Source: Rhodoferax sp. (GTDB lineage: Bacteria; Pseudomonadota; Gammaproteobacteria; Burkholderiales; Burkholderiaceae_C). From it: a stretch of DNA of 61,040 nucleotides. The notes beneath the pieces were generated by a model. It was not told the DNA's origin. It was given only the letters and a program-made list of their open reading frames with translations, and ran no database searches. A program made the translations under genes and the position numbers. Location: positions 1 through 61,040 of the forward strand of contig NZ_JANXMU010000030.1 of the NCBI RefSeq assembly GCF_025354435.1, in the 5' to 3' direction. Shown piece after piece: positions 45,281 to 52,516 of this stretch. The first letter of the stretch is position 1. Every line of letters begins with the position of its first letter.

Positions 45281-46714
45281 TTAGGCCGTTCGGAATACCT
45301 CTACCGCGCCTACCAGTCTCTGGGCTTGGTCGCGCAGGCTCTCGGCAGCGGCTGCAGACTGTTCGACCAGCGCGGCGTTTTGCTGGGTCATCTGGTCCAG
45401 CTGAGCGATGGCCTGGTTGACCTCGGCGATGCCGTCTGATTGCTCGAACGAAGCTGTAGTGATGTCACCGATGATGTCACTGACCCGCTTCACCGAGTGG
45501 ACGATTTCGGTCATGGTGCTGCCAGCGTTGTGCACCAGCCGCGAGCCAGAATCCACTTTTTCGACCGATGTACTGATCAGCGCCTTGATCTCTTTGGCGG
45601 CTTCGGCGCTGCGCCCAGCCAGGGACCGCACCTCGCTGGCCACCACCGCAAAGCCCCGTCCTTGCTCACCCGCGCGCGCGGCTTCCACGGCGGCGTTGAG
45701 CGCCAAAATGTTGGTCTGAAAGGCAATGCCGTCGATCACACCAATGATGTCGGCGATCTTTTTCGAGCTGTGGTTGATCTCGTCCATGGTGGCCACCACC
45801 TCCCCCACCACCGCGCCGCCGCGGGCCGCCACGGCGGCGGCCGAGGCGGCGAGCTGGTTGGCCTGGTGCGCCGCATCGGCCGACTGTTTGACGGTGCTGG
45901 TCAGTGCCTCCATGCGGCTGGCGGTGCGCTGCAGGTTACTGGCGGTCTGCTCGGTACGTACGCTCAGGTCCTGGTTGCCGGTAGCGATTTCACCGCAGGC
46001 GGTTTCGATGTTGGTGGTAGAGCCGCGCACCGCAGATACCGCTCCGTCCATCCGTGCCAGCGCCGCTTGCAGGGCCAGCGCCACCGGGGTTATGACCTTG
46101 ACATGGGCCACGCCCAATGCAATGCCATCGGCCCGGTCTACGCCGCCCACCAGTTCGACCAGTTCTTCGCCCTGCAGCGCGGCGCGGCCCATGCCCAAGG
46201 CCAGCACCACTTCGAGCGCGGTCTGGATCACCACGTAGGTGGCGTGCAGCAGGATGCGCAGAAAGTCGGGTGCGGTGGTGCAGTAAAAGCCCAGACCTGC
46301 CGCCTGCAGCCGGTCAAACAACACATGGTGCACCGCAAACAGGGCCGCCCCAAAGACAATCGGAATCCAGTCCAGGTAAACCAGCAGCAGCGCCAGCGTG
46401 ACGAACACGCCAAAGTGCAGCTCGATCATGCCGCGCGCCAGCTGGATGTGCAGGGCCACCAGCGATACCTGGACAAACGCCAGCGCCAACCGCGAGGCCA
46501 TGGTCCCCTTGCAGGTGGCGTAGGCCAGCCCGCCCACCAGCAGCAACAGCAGCGACGCGCCCACCGCCAGCCCAGCATCGACAAACTGGAAGCCCAAAAC
46601 CACTGCGGCGATTGCACTTAGTGCAATCGCCGCCAACATTACTTTATCGCCCAGCAGAGCTTGGGATGGGATCTGCGATACACGCTGGTGACCACTGGAA
46701 TAAGCATCAGACAT
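45281..46714 (-). CDS. methyl-accepting chemotaxis protein
   Basis: A 477-residue chemoreceptor with an N-terminal membrane domain of about six hydrophobic helices (residues ~25-185, e.g. [45 protein letters not shown]) and no large periplasmic sensor. A cytoplasmic signalling domain follows. The hairpin tip that contacts CheA/CheW is intact ([20 protein letters not shown] then [16 protein letters not shown]). No CheBR pentapeptide tail is seen. The ATG at 46714 (MSDAYSSG) is preferred. It sits between remnants of EF-G-like and fucU genes, suggesting it moved here with them. Confidence 0.92.
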   Translation of the reverse strand: MSDAYSSGHQRVSQIPSQALLGDKVMLAAIALSAIAAVVLGFQFVDAGLAVGASLLLLLVGGLAYATCKGTMASRLALAFVQVSLVALHIQLARGMIELHFGVFVTLALLLVYLDWIPIVFGAALFAVHHVLFDRLQAAGLGFYCTTAPDFLRILLHATYVVIQTALEVVLALGMGRAALQGEELVELVGGVDRADGIALGVAHVKVITPVALALQAALARMDGAVSAVRGSTTNIETACGEIATGNQDLSVRTEQTASNLQRTASRMEALTSTVKQSADAAHQANQLAASAAAVAARGGAVVGEVVATMDEINHSSKKIADIIGVIDGIAFQTNILALNAAVEAARAGEQGRGFAVVASEVRSLAGRSAEAAKEIKALISTSVEKVDSGSRLVHNAGSTMTEIVHSVKRVSDIIGDITTASFEQSDGIAEVNQAIAQLDQMTQQNAALVEQSAAAAESLRDQAQRLVGAVEVFRTA

Positions 46715-46777
46715 GGAACATTGCTTCAACAAAGATTTCAACTATACATTTCAAATAGTTACCGAAGTTATTTTTTG

Positions 46778-46791
46778 TTACCAATTGGTAA
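46778..46791. promoter_or_regulatory. palindromic site TTACCAATTGGTAA upstream of the chemoreceptor gene
   Basis: A perfect 14-bp palindrome about 65 bp before the chemoreceptor start. Its half-site (TTACCAA) is the core of the GTTACCAA motif seen before pyk and fba, and GTTACC occurs once more at 46758-46763. Likely a regulator-binding site; the regulator is unknown. Confidence 0.45.
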
Positions 46792-46867
46792 TAATTTACA
46801 TGGCTTCTAGACTGGACGGGAATCGGTATGGAAAAGTCAGCAGCGGGTGAATGGCCCTGGTATTCCG

Positions 46868-47065
46868 ACCAACACCAACGCCAAACGACTGGGAAACTGC
46901 CGGGCGTGGATGCCACGCACGTGCTGGATACCGTGTTGTCGGTACTGCCGCTAGAGCGCTGTGCCCTTGTACGCCCGCACCGCCCAGGCATCCGCTGTGG
47001 TGGCGACCGGCGAAACCCGGCTGTACGGCAATATTCTGCGGAAAAAGGGTGGGGTGCGGTCTTGA
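46868..47065 (+). pseudogene. fucU: fucU pseudogene
   Basis: A decayed copy of the RbsD/FucU gene. One frame gives KLPGVDATHVLDTVLSVLPL (intact gene: HLPGLDVTRVLDAVLSLLPL). After an internal loss of about 45 codons and a one-base shift, another frame gives YARTAQASAVVATGETRLYG, then NILRKKGGVRS and a stop (intact gene: YARAAQAFAIVATGETRLYG). Nearly all of the last 60 bases align with 39118-39177. The 5' half is missing. It is not a gene of its own. Confidence 0.85.
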
Positions 47066-47077
47066 AAAAGATGCTTC

Positions 47078-47134
47078 TGTTTTTATAGCTGCTTGTGCTG
47101 TTCCCATATGCACAAGGCACAGATTTCTTATAAA
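47078..47134. repeat. two-hairpin miniature repeat, copy 11
   Basis: TTTTTATAGCTGCTTGTGCT, CCCATATGCACAAGG and a T/A-rich tail. Lies between the fucU pseudogene and the terminator of the EF-G-like gene. Confidence 0.7.
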
Positions 47135-47162
47135 AAAGGGCGAACCCGAGGTTCACCCTTTT
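47134..47162 (-). terminator. intrinsic terminator of the EF-G-like gene
   Basis: Read on the minus strand, GAAAAGGGTGAACC pairs with GGTTCGCCCTTTT around a short loop (one mismatch) and is followed by a TTATA run. It begins about 12 bp after the stop codon of the EF-G-like gene. Confidence 0.85.
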
Positions 47163-47173
47163 CAGGCGGCCAT

Positions 47174-49180
47174 TCAGCCTTGCCGCGGTGCCACCGCGTA
47201 GTGGTCTAGCTGCATGGTGTAGCTGGCGCGGCCCGCCGTCAGGGCGCGCAGGCTGCCGATGTAGCCAAACAGCGTCTGCAGCGGCACCATGGCCTGCACC
47301 ACGGCCGCGTTGCCGCGCTGGTCCTGGTGGCGCACCTGGCCACGGCGGCGGTTCAGGTCGCCGATCACATCGCCCACATGGTCCATGGGCGTGGTTACTT
47401 CCACCGCCATCACCGGCTCCAGCAGCATCAGCCCGGCTTCGCGCTGGGCTTGCATGAAGGCCTGCAGGCCCGCCACCTCAAACGCCAGCGTGGACGAGTC
47501 TTTTTCGTGGAAGCTGCCGTCTTCGAGCACCACCCGCACATCCGTCACCGGGTGGCCCGCCAGCACACCCGCCAGGGCGGCACGGCGCACGCCTTGCTCC
47601 ACGCTGGGGATGAATTCCTTGGGTACCGTCCCGCCGGTGATGGCGCTTTCAAACTGCAGGCCCGCGCCACGCTCCAGGGGCTCCACGCGCATCACCACTT
47701 CGGCGTACTGGCCGGGGCCACCGCTCTGCTTTTTGTGCAGATAGCGCACTTGGACTGCATGGGCGATGGTTTCGCGCAGGGCCACTTGCGGCGGCCCGGT
47801 GCGCACGGTGACGCCGAAGCGGCTGCGCAGCTTTTCCAGCGTCACTTCCAGTTGCAGCTCGCCCACGCCCGACAACAGGGTCTGGCCGGTGTCGCTGTCC
47901 TGGCCCAGGCGCAGGCTGGGGTCTTCGTCCACCAGCGTGTGCAGGCCGCGCGAGAAGCTGTCCTGGTCGTCGCGCGAATGCGGCTCCACGGCCATGGCCA
48001 GCACCGGTTCGGGCGCGTGGATTTCCTCCAGCACCACGGGCTGGGCCGGGTCGCTCAGCGTGTGGCCGGTCTTGCTGTGCTTCAGCCCGGCCACGGCCAC
48101 GATGTCGCCCGCCTGGGCCAAGGCCAGTTCTTCGCGACGGTCGGCGTGCATTTGCACCACCCGCGACAGGCGCTCGCGCTGGCCGGTGTGGGTGTTCAGC
48201 ACCGGGGTGCCCGCATGGGCTTCGCCGCGGTAGACGCGCAGGTAGCTCAGCGTGCCGTGCTCGTCGTGCACCACCTTGAAGACCAGCGCGGCAAAGCCAT
48301 CACCCGGTGGCAGTGCCAGCGGACGGTCTTCGGGGGCGGGCAGGTAGTCCACCACCGCGTCGAGCAGGGGCTCGATGCCCTTGTTCTTCAGCGCGGCACC
48401 GGCCAGCACGGGCACAAAGGCCCCTGCCAGCGTGCCCTTGCGGATGCAGGCGCGCAGCACGTCGTCAGGCACGGTTTGGCCGTCCAGGTAGGCGGTCAGG
48501 GCCGCGTCGTCTTGCTCCACGGCCAGCTCCACCAGGCTGCGGCGGGCGGCTTCGGCGGCGGCCTGCAGCTCGGCGGGCACGGCGGCGCGCGTCAGCGTGG
48601 GCTGGCCCCGGTCGTTGGGCGGCCAGTACAGGGCCTGCATGCTGAGCAGATCGACCACGCCTGCAAACCCGGCCTCTTGGCCGATGGGCAGGTGCAGCAC
48701 CAGCGGGGTCACCGCCAGGCGCTCGGTAATCATCGCCACCACGCGGGCAAAGTCAGCCCCGGTGCGGTCCAGCTTGTTGACCAGTGCAATGCGCGGCACG
48801 CCGTAGCCGTCGGCCAGGCGCCAGTTGGTCTCGGTCTGCGGCTCCACCCCGGCCACGCCATCGAACACCACCACTGCGCCGTCCAGCACGCGCAGCGAGC
48901 GGCTCACCTCGATGTTGAAGTCGATGTGGCCGGGCGTGTCGATCAGGTTGATCTGGTGGCCGCGCCAGGCCACGGTGGTGGCGGCACTGTTGATGGTGAT
49001 GCCGCGCGCCCGCTCCTGCGGGTCGTAGTCCATGGTCGTGTTGCCGTCGTGCACTTCACCGGTACGGTGGATCTCGCCGGTGGTGAACAAAATGCGTTCA
49101 CTGACCGTGGTTTTGCCCGCGTCGACGTGGGCGATGATGCCGATGTTGCGCAGTTGCCGCGCATGTGTGTTCGTGTTCAT
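47174..49180 (-). CDS. fusA2: EF-G-like translational GTPase (FusA2-type)
   Basis: A 668-residue paralogue of elongation factor G or TetM-type factor. G1 AHVDAGKT (residues ~18-25), switch I RARGITINSAA, G3 DTPGHIDFN, G4 NKLDR and G5-like LAG motifs are all intact. Domain II and domains III-V follow, including LSGVGELQLEV and the C-terminal VVQAMVPLQTLFGYIGSLR. The genome must also contain a housekeeping fusA, so this is probably an accessory factor acting on ribosomes (translocation, rescue or protection); the exact role is not shown by sequence. The start at 49180 has AAGGAA upstream, right after an attenuator-like terminator. Confidence 0.9.
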   Translation of the reverse strand: MNTNTHARQLRNIGIIAHVDAGKTTVSERILFTTGEIHRTGEVHDGNTTMDYDPQERARGITINSAATTVAWRGHQINLIDTPGHIDFNIEVSRSLRVLDGAVVVFDGVAGVEPQTETNWRLADGYGVPRIALVNKLDRTGADFARVVAMITERLAVTPLVLHLPIGQEAGFAGVVDLLSMQALYWPPNDRGQPTLTRAAVPAELQAAAEAARRSLVELAVEQDDAALTAYLDGQTVPDDVLRACIRKGTLAGAFVPVLAGAALKNKGIEPLLDAVVDYLPAPEDRPLALPPGDGFAALVFKVVHDEHGTLSYLRVYRGEAHAGTPVLNTHTGQRERLSRVVQMHADRREELALAQAGDIVAVAGLKHSKTGHTLSDPAQPVVLEEIHAPEPVLAMAVEPHSRDDQDSFSRGLHTLVDEDPSLRLGQDSDTGQTLLSGVGELQLEVTLEKLRSRFGVTVRTGPPQVALRETIAHAVQVRYLHKKQSGGPGQYAEVVMRVEPLERGAGLQFESAITGGTVPKEFIPSVEQGVRRAALAGVLAGHPVTDVRVVLEDGSFHEKDSSTLAFEVAGLQAFMQAQREAGLMLLEPVMAVEVTTPMDHVGDVIGDLNRRRGQVRHQDQRGNAAVVQAMVPLQTLFGYIGSLRALTAGRASYTMQLDHYAVAPRQG

Positions 49181-49201
49181 ACGATGTTCCTTAAAGACAA
49201 A

Positions 49202-49233
49202 AACCCTGGTCTGCACGTTGGCCGACCAGGGTT
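49202..49233 (-). terminator. terminator H4 immediately upstream of the EF-G-like gene
   Basis: Perfect 10-bp stem AACCCTGGTC/GACCAGGGTT with a 12-base loop, followed on the minus strand by TTTGTCTTT and then the AAGGAAC Shine-Dalgarno (49186-49192). A functional terminator here would block expression unless overridden. Confidence 0.8.
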
Positions 49234-49279
49234 CTTAAAGGCCTCCACAAAAAAGTGAGGCCGATGAAAAATCCCGGTA

Positions 49280-49387
49280 CTAGGGAGTTCTGTCTTGCGC
49301 AATGGATGCCGCACCAATGGACGAGCGCAAGCCCACCATCCACTGGTGCGGATGAATCGTGGCGATCAGCTTGTCATAGGTACGCAT
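49280..49387 (-). CDS. possible 35-residue leader peptide
   Basis: ATG at 49387 opens a 35-codon frame (MRTYDKLIATIHPHQWMVGL, then a Ser/Ala-rich tail ending DRTP) that stops at 49280, 20 bp before hairpin H3. GAAAG lies upstream as a weak ribosome-binding site. The composition is protein-like, but I know no homologue. It could be a leader peptide controlling H3/H4, a small protein, or chance. Confidence 0.4.
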   Translation of the reverse strand: MRTYDKLIATIHPHQWMVGLRSSIGAASIAQDRTP

Positions 49388-49404
49388 AAGAACTTTCAGG
49401 CTTC

Positions 49405-49442
49405 AAAAAACAAAAAACCCCGCACAAAAATCTTTGCCGGGG
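49405..49442 (-). terminator. terminator H2 in the EF-G-like leader
   Basis: CCCCG (pairing with CGGGG) plus an inner CAAA/TTTG stem, followed by TTTTTTGTTTTTT on the minus strand. It lies between the ten-codon ORF and the 35-codon ORF. Confidence 0.7.
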
Positions 49443-49494
49443 TGGGGAGTTCGTTGCGGCAAGGCACAGCGCCTTCCGAATGGTCGGAAGGTGT

Positions 49495-49527
49495 CTAGAG
49501 GATCAATGCTTTGTTTATCGATGTCAT
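49495..49527 (-). CDS. ten-codon leader ORF (MTSINKALIL)
   Basis: The ATG at 49525-49527 lies about 8 bases after the TATAAT box, so the transcript would start at or just before it: a leaderless or nearly leaderless start. The frame ends in TAG three bases before hairpin H1, so a ribosome at the stop codon would cover its arm. Size and position suit a regulatory peptide; expression is unproven. Confidence 0.45.
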   Translation of the reverse strand: MTSINKALIL

Positions 49528-49534
49528 GGTGCCG

Positions 49535-49563
49535 ATTATAAAAACTAAACGCCGCGCTGTCCA
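49535..49563 (-). promoter_or_regulatory. sigma-70 promoter of the EF-G-like leader
   Basis: On the minus strand TGGACA (49558-49563), 17 bases, then TATAAT (49535-49540): a near-perfect consensus promoter. The -35 box is about 10 bp beyond the stop codon of the upstream response regulator, so the leader transcript begins independently of that gene. Confidence 0.8.
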
Positions 49564-49573
49564 GCGCCCGGCA

Positions 49574-50248
49574 TTACGGCGCAATCTTTTCCAGACAATA
49601 GCCCAGCCCGCGCACCGTGGCAATGCGGATCGGGCCTTTTTCAATCTTCTTGCGCAGGCGGTAGATGTAGACCTCGATGGCGTTGACGCTGACCTCTTCG
49701 CCCCATTCGCACAGGCGCTCGATCAATTGCTCTTTGCTCACCAGCCGCCCCACACGCTGCAGCAGCACTTCCAGCAGGCCCAGTTCGCGGGCCGACAGCT
49801 CCAGCGTCTTGCCGTCGATGCTGGCCATGCGTCCGGCGTGGTCGTACAGCAGGGGGCCGTGCTGGATGCTGCTGCTGGCCCCGCCCGCGCCGCGCCGGGC
49901 CAGGGCACGCACCCGGGCCTCCAGTTCTTGCAGCGAAAACGGTTTGGCCATGTAGTCGTCAGCCCCGTAGTCCAGGCCCTTGACGCGCTCTTCCACGCTG
50001 TCGGCCGCCGTCAAAATCAGCACCGGCAGCGACGATCCGCGGGCGCGCAGACGCTTGAGCACCTCCAGGCCGTGCATCTTGGGCAGGCCCAGGTCGAGAA
50101 TCAGCAGGTCAAATTCGCGGTTGGTCAGCAGCGCGGCATCGGCCTCGGTGCCACTGGCCACGTGGTCTACCGCCGCACCCGAGGCGCGCAGGCCGCGCAA
50201 CAGGCCGTCGGCTAAAACCTGGTCGTCTTCCGCAATCAAGATACGCAT
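49574..50248 (-). CDS. OmpR-family response regulator
   Basis: A 224-residue two-component regulator. The receiver domain has acidic D8/D9, phosphoacceptor D52 (ILDLGLPKM) and K102 (YMAKPF). The C-terminal winged-helix domain (residues ~125-222) has VLLQRVGRLVSKEQLIERLC and VYIYRLRKKIE. It resembles TctD/QseB-type regulators. The ATG at 50248 has AGGAGA; the frame continues upstream without homology. It lies 23 bp after the MarR gene. No histidine kinase gene adjoins it, so it looks orphan in this window. Confidence 0.93.
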   Translation of the reverse strand: MRILIAEDDQVLADGLLRGLRASGAAVDHVASGTEADAALLTNREFDLLILDLGLPKMHGLEVLKRLRARGSSLPVLILTAADSVEERVKGLDYGADDYMAKPFSLQELEARVRALARRGAGGASSSIQHGPLLYDHAGRMASIDGKTLELSARELGLLEVLLQRVGRLVSKEQLIERLCEWGEEVSVNAIEVYIYRLRKKIEKGPIRIATVRGLGYCLEKIAP

Positions 50249-50271
50249 CGTGTCTCCTACTTTTTTCGCGA

Positions 50272-50745
50272 TTATGTCGCGTAGGCCTCCAGCCCGAGTG
50301 CCACCACGGTGGCCACCTCGGGGCCGACGGCCTGGTGGAACTCGTCTTCGGCTTGGGCTACCGCATCCTGAAAGGCCTTGAGCCAAGCCAGCCCGGTCGC
50401 GGTAAACACCACCCGGCGCGCCCGCGCGTCCAACGGGTCGGGTTCGCGCGCCACCATGCCCCAGGCCGCGCACTGGTCCACCAGGTCGCCCATGGCCTGT
50501 TTGCTCATGCCCGCCTGCGTGGCCAGTTCGGTGAGGCGCGCGCCCTGCAGCGGCAAATGCCGGGTGATGTGGATGTGCGCCGCACCCACCTGCGCCCGCG
50601 CCGCCAAGTTGCCCAGGGCCAAGGGCACGTCCACGTTGCGGGCCATCAGCTCCAGCACGCGGGCATCGAAGCGGCGCAGCGCAGCGGCCATCAAGCGGCC
50701 CAGATGGGTTTCGCGCCAACCTTGTTCAGCAGTGATTTCCAGCAT
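50272..50745 (-). CDS. MarR-family transcriptional regulator
   Basis: A 157-residue winged-helix regulator. The recognition region LPLQGARLTELATQAGMSKQ followed by AMGDLVDQCAAWGMVAREPD and the wing RARRVVFTATGLAWL (residues ~70-130) are typical of MarR. Target ligands are unknown. The start at 50745 lies directly next to the inverted repeat TAGTAAGTCAAACTGACTA (50753-50771), probably its own operator. It is divergent from recA and upstream of the response regulator. Confidence 0.88.
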   Translation of the reverse strand: MLEITAEQGWRETHLGRLMAAALRRFDARVLELMARNVDVPLALGNLAARAQVGAAHIHITRHLPLQGARLTELATQAGMSKQAMGDLVDQCAAWGMVAREPDPLDARARRVVFTATGLAWLKAFQDAVAQAEDEFHQAVGPEVATVVALGLEAYAT

Positions 50746-50752
50746 CTTTAGA

Positions 50753-50771
50753 TAGTAAGTCAAACTGACTA
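50753..50771. promoter_or_regulatory. inverted-repeat operator of the MarR gene
   Basis: TAGTAAGTCAAACTGACTA has arms matching at 7 of 9 positions, a normal MarR-box size, and lies eight bases upstream of the MarR start codon. Parts of it are shared with the region before the EamA exporter at 36.4 kb. Confidence 0.55.
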
Positions 50772-50780
50772 AAAAATCTA

Positions 50781-50825
50781 TTGCAGAACTTATGGGTCGC
50801 CGTAAACTACTGTTCAAGCATCCAG
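50781..50825 (+). promoter_or_regulatory. recA promoter with SOS-box-like sequence
   Basis: TTGCAG (50781-50786), 16 bases, TAAACT (50803-50808) makes a plausible sigma-70 promoter. Right behind it, CTGT-N8-CCAG (50810-50825) differs at one position from the LexA consensus CTGT-N8-ACAG. The arrangement is as expected for an SOS-controlled recA. Confidence 0.6.
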
Positions 50826-50878
50826 TCTGTAGTTAACCGCAGGCAACCCAGCCACCCTTTTTTTGAAAGACCCGCAGC

Positions 50879-51973
50879 ATGAACGCCGTTCTTAAAGCCC
50901 CTCCCGTCGCCCCCACCCCCGCCGCGCTGGCCGAAAAAGCCAAGGCCTTGCAGGCCGCGCTGGCACAGATCGAAAAACAGTTCGGCAAGGGCACCATCAT
51001 GCGGCTGGGCGAAGGCGAAGTCATTGAAGACATCCAGGTCGTATCCACCGGCTCGCTGGGTCTGGACATTGCCCTGGGCGTCGGCGGTCTGCCCCGTGGT
51101 CGCGTCATCGAAATCTACGGCCCCGAGTCCAGCGGCAAGACCACGCTGACCCTGCAAGTCATCGCCGAAATGCAAAAGCTCGGCGGCACCTGCGCCTTTG
51201 TGGATGCCGAGCACGCGCTCGACACCCAGTACGCCCAAAACCTGGGTGTGAATCTGCAGGAAATGCTGATCAGCCAGCCCGACACCGGTGAGCAGGCCCT
51301 GGAAATTGTGGATTCGCTGGTGCGCTCCGGCGCGGTCGATCTGATCGTGATCGACTCGGTGGCCGCCCTCACGCCCAAGGCCGAGCTGGAAGGCGAAATG
51401 GGCGACAGCCTGCCCGGCCTGCAAGCCCGTTTGATGAGCCAGGCGCTGCGCAAGCTCACCGCCCACATCAAGAAGGCCAACTGCATGGTCATCTTCATCA
51501 ACCAGATCCGCATGAAGATCGGCGTGATGTTCGGCTCGCCCGAAACCACCACCGGCGGCAACGCGCTGAAGTTCTACGCCTCAGTGCGCCTGGACATCCG
51601 CCGCACCGGCACCATCAAAAAGGGCGACGACGCGATCGGCAACGAGACCAAGGTCAAAGTGGTGAAGAACAAGGTGGCACCCCCGTTCAAGACGGCCGAG
51701 TTCGATATTTTGTTCGGCGAGGGCATCAGCCGCCACGGCGAAATCATCGACATGGGCGTGGAGGCCAAGGTCATCGAAAAGTCGGGAGCCTGGTACGCCT
51801 ACCAGGGTGAAAAAATCGGCCAGGGCCGCGACAACGCGCGTGAGTTTCTGCGCGAGAACCCCGGCCTGTCCACCGAGATCGAAAACAAAGTGCGCGAGTC
51901 GCTGGGCATCCCGCTGATCATCGTCGCCGCCGAGCCTGCCAAGGAAAGCAAAAAAGCCAAAGTTGAGGCTTAA
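50879..51973 (+). CDS. recA: recombinase RecA
   Basis: A 364-residue recombinase for homologous recombination and SOS induction. Walker [11 protein letters not shown] (~residues 81-90), [10 protein letters not shown]-like [10 protein letters not shown], Walker [11 protein letters not shown], loop L1 ([15 protein letters not shown]) and loop L2 ([18 protein letters not shown]) are intact. It begins [20 protein letters not shown], slightly longer than in E. coli. It is followed after a repeat copy by recX. Confidence 0.98.
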   Translation: MNAVLKAPPVAPTPAALAEKAKALQAALAQIEKQFGKGTIMRLGEGEVIEDIQVVSTGSLGLDIALGVGGLPRGRVIEIYGPESSGKTTLTLQVIAEMQKLGGTCAFVDAEHALDTQYAQNLGVNLQEMLISQPDTGEQALEIVDSLVRSGAVDLIVIDSVAALTPKAELEGEMGDSLPGLQARLMSQALRKLTAHIKKANCMVIFINQIRMKIGVMFGSPETTTGGNALKFYASVRLDIRRTGTIKKGDDAIGNETKVKVVKNKVAPPFKTAEFDILFGEGISRHGEIIDMGVEAKVIEKSGAWYAYQGEKIGQGRDNAREFLRENPGLSTEIENKVRESLGIPLIIVAAEPAKESKKAKVEA

Positions 51974-52026
51974 ATAGGGCTCTAGCGCAGGTAGTACCTA
52001 CGCTAGAAGCTACAAATAAAATAGCA
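51972..52026. repeat. two-hairpin miniature repeat, copy 12
   Basis: A near-perfect copy of the first stem, CTAGCGCAGGTAGTACC and TACGCTAG, followed by AAGCTACAAATAAAATAGC. Lies between recA and recX and occupies almost the whole gap; its hairpin may limit read-through into recX. Confidence 0.8.
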
Positions 52027-52027
52027 A

Positions 52028-52516
52028 ATGGCTTTTTCACCGTCCAAAGGTCTGGCACCTATCAGCCTCAAGGGCCGGGCCCTGCGCCTGCTCAGTGGCC
52101 GCGAACATTCGCGCGCCGAGCTGGAGCGCAAGCTCATCGCTTTCGAGGAGGTGCCCGGCGCGCTGGCCCAGGCGCTGGACGAACTCCAGGCCAAGGGCTT
52201 CATCAACGAGCAGCGGGTGGTGGATTCAGTGCTGTACCGCCGGTCTGCCAAGCTGGGCACGGCCCGCATCCGGCAAGAGCTGCAAAGTAAAGGGCTGGAC
52301 CCCGGCATGGTGCTGGATGCCGTGGCCAGCCTGCAAGACACCGAACTGGCCCGCGCCCGCGAAGTCTGGCGCAAGAAGTTCGGCAGCCCGCCGCTGGACG
52401 CCGCCGCCCGGGGCAAGCAGCAGCGGTTTTTGCTGGCGCGTGGCTTCTCGGGCGATGCCGTGCGCAAGGTGGTGGCGGGTGGGGACGACGATAGTTGGGA
52501 TACCGCCGACAGTTAA
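52028..52516 (+). CDS. recX: recombination regulatory protein RecX
   Basis: A 162-residue helical protein that inhibits RecA filaments. It shows the tandem three-helix RecX repeats: LKGRALRLLSGREHSRAELE, FINEQRVVDSVLYRRSAKLG and REVWRKKFGSPPLDAAARGK, ending in FLLARGFSGDAVRKVV. The stop overlaps the stop of the convergent SDR gene by 4 bp. Confidence 0.93.
   Translation: MAFSPSKGLAPISLKGRALRLLSGREHSRAELERKLIAFEEVPGALAQALDELQAKGFINEQRVVDSVLYRRSAKLGTARIRQELQSKGLDPGMVLDAVASLQDTELARAREVWRKKFGSPPLDAAARGKQQRFLLARGFSGDAVRKVVAGGDDDSWDTADS

Larger units (their letters stand above)
49181..49534 (-). promoter_or_regulatory. 354-nt structured leader of the EF-G-like gene (candidate attenuator)
   Basis: The region has no long gene but a dense series of elements in minus-strand order. 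A ten-codon ORF (49495-49527) comes first, then hairpin H1 (49472-49491, CCTTCCGA/TCGGAAGG), whose right arm can pair instead in H1' (49461-49475, AAGGC/GCCTT). Terminator H2 follows (49405-49442), then a 35-codon ORF (49280-49387), hairpin H3 (49240-49262) and terminator H4 (49202-49233), which ends ten bases before the Shine-Dalgarno. This is the architecture of ribosome-controlled attenuation, as known for erm, tetM and amino-acid operons. The switching mechanism is inferred, not shown. Confidence 0.6.

Noticed and set aside
46828-47088. An 86-codon frame taken as a new small protein
   Set aside because: Its middle matches FucU in this frame and its end matches FucU in another; it is a frameshifted pseudogene, not a new gene.
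49295-49498. 67-codon plus-strand frame inside the EF-G-like leader
   Set aside because: It runs antisense through the hairpins and has no ribosome-binding site.
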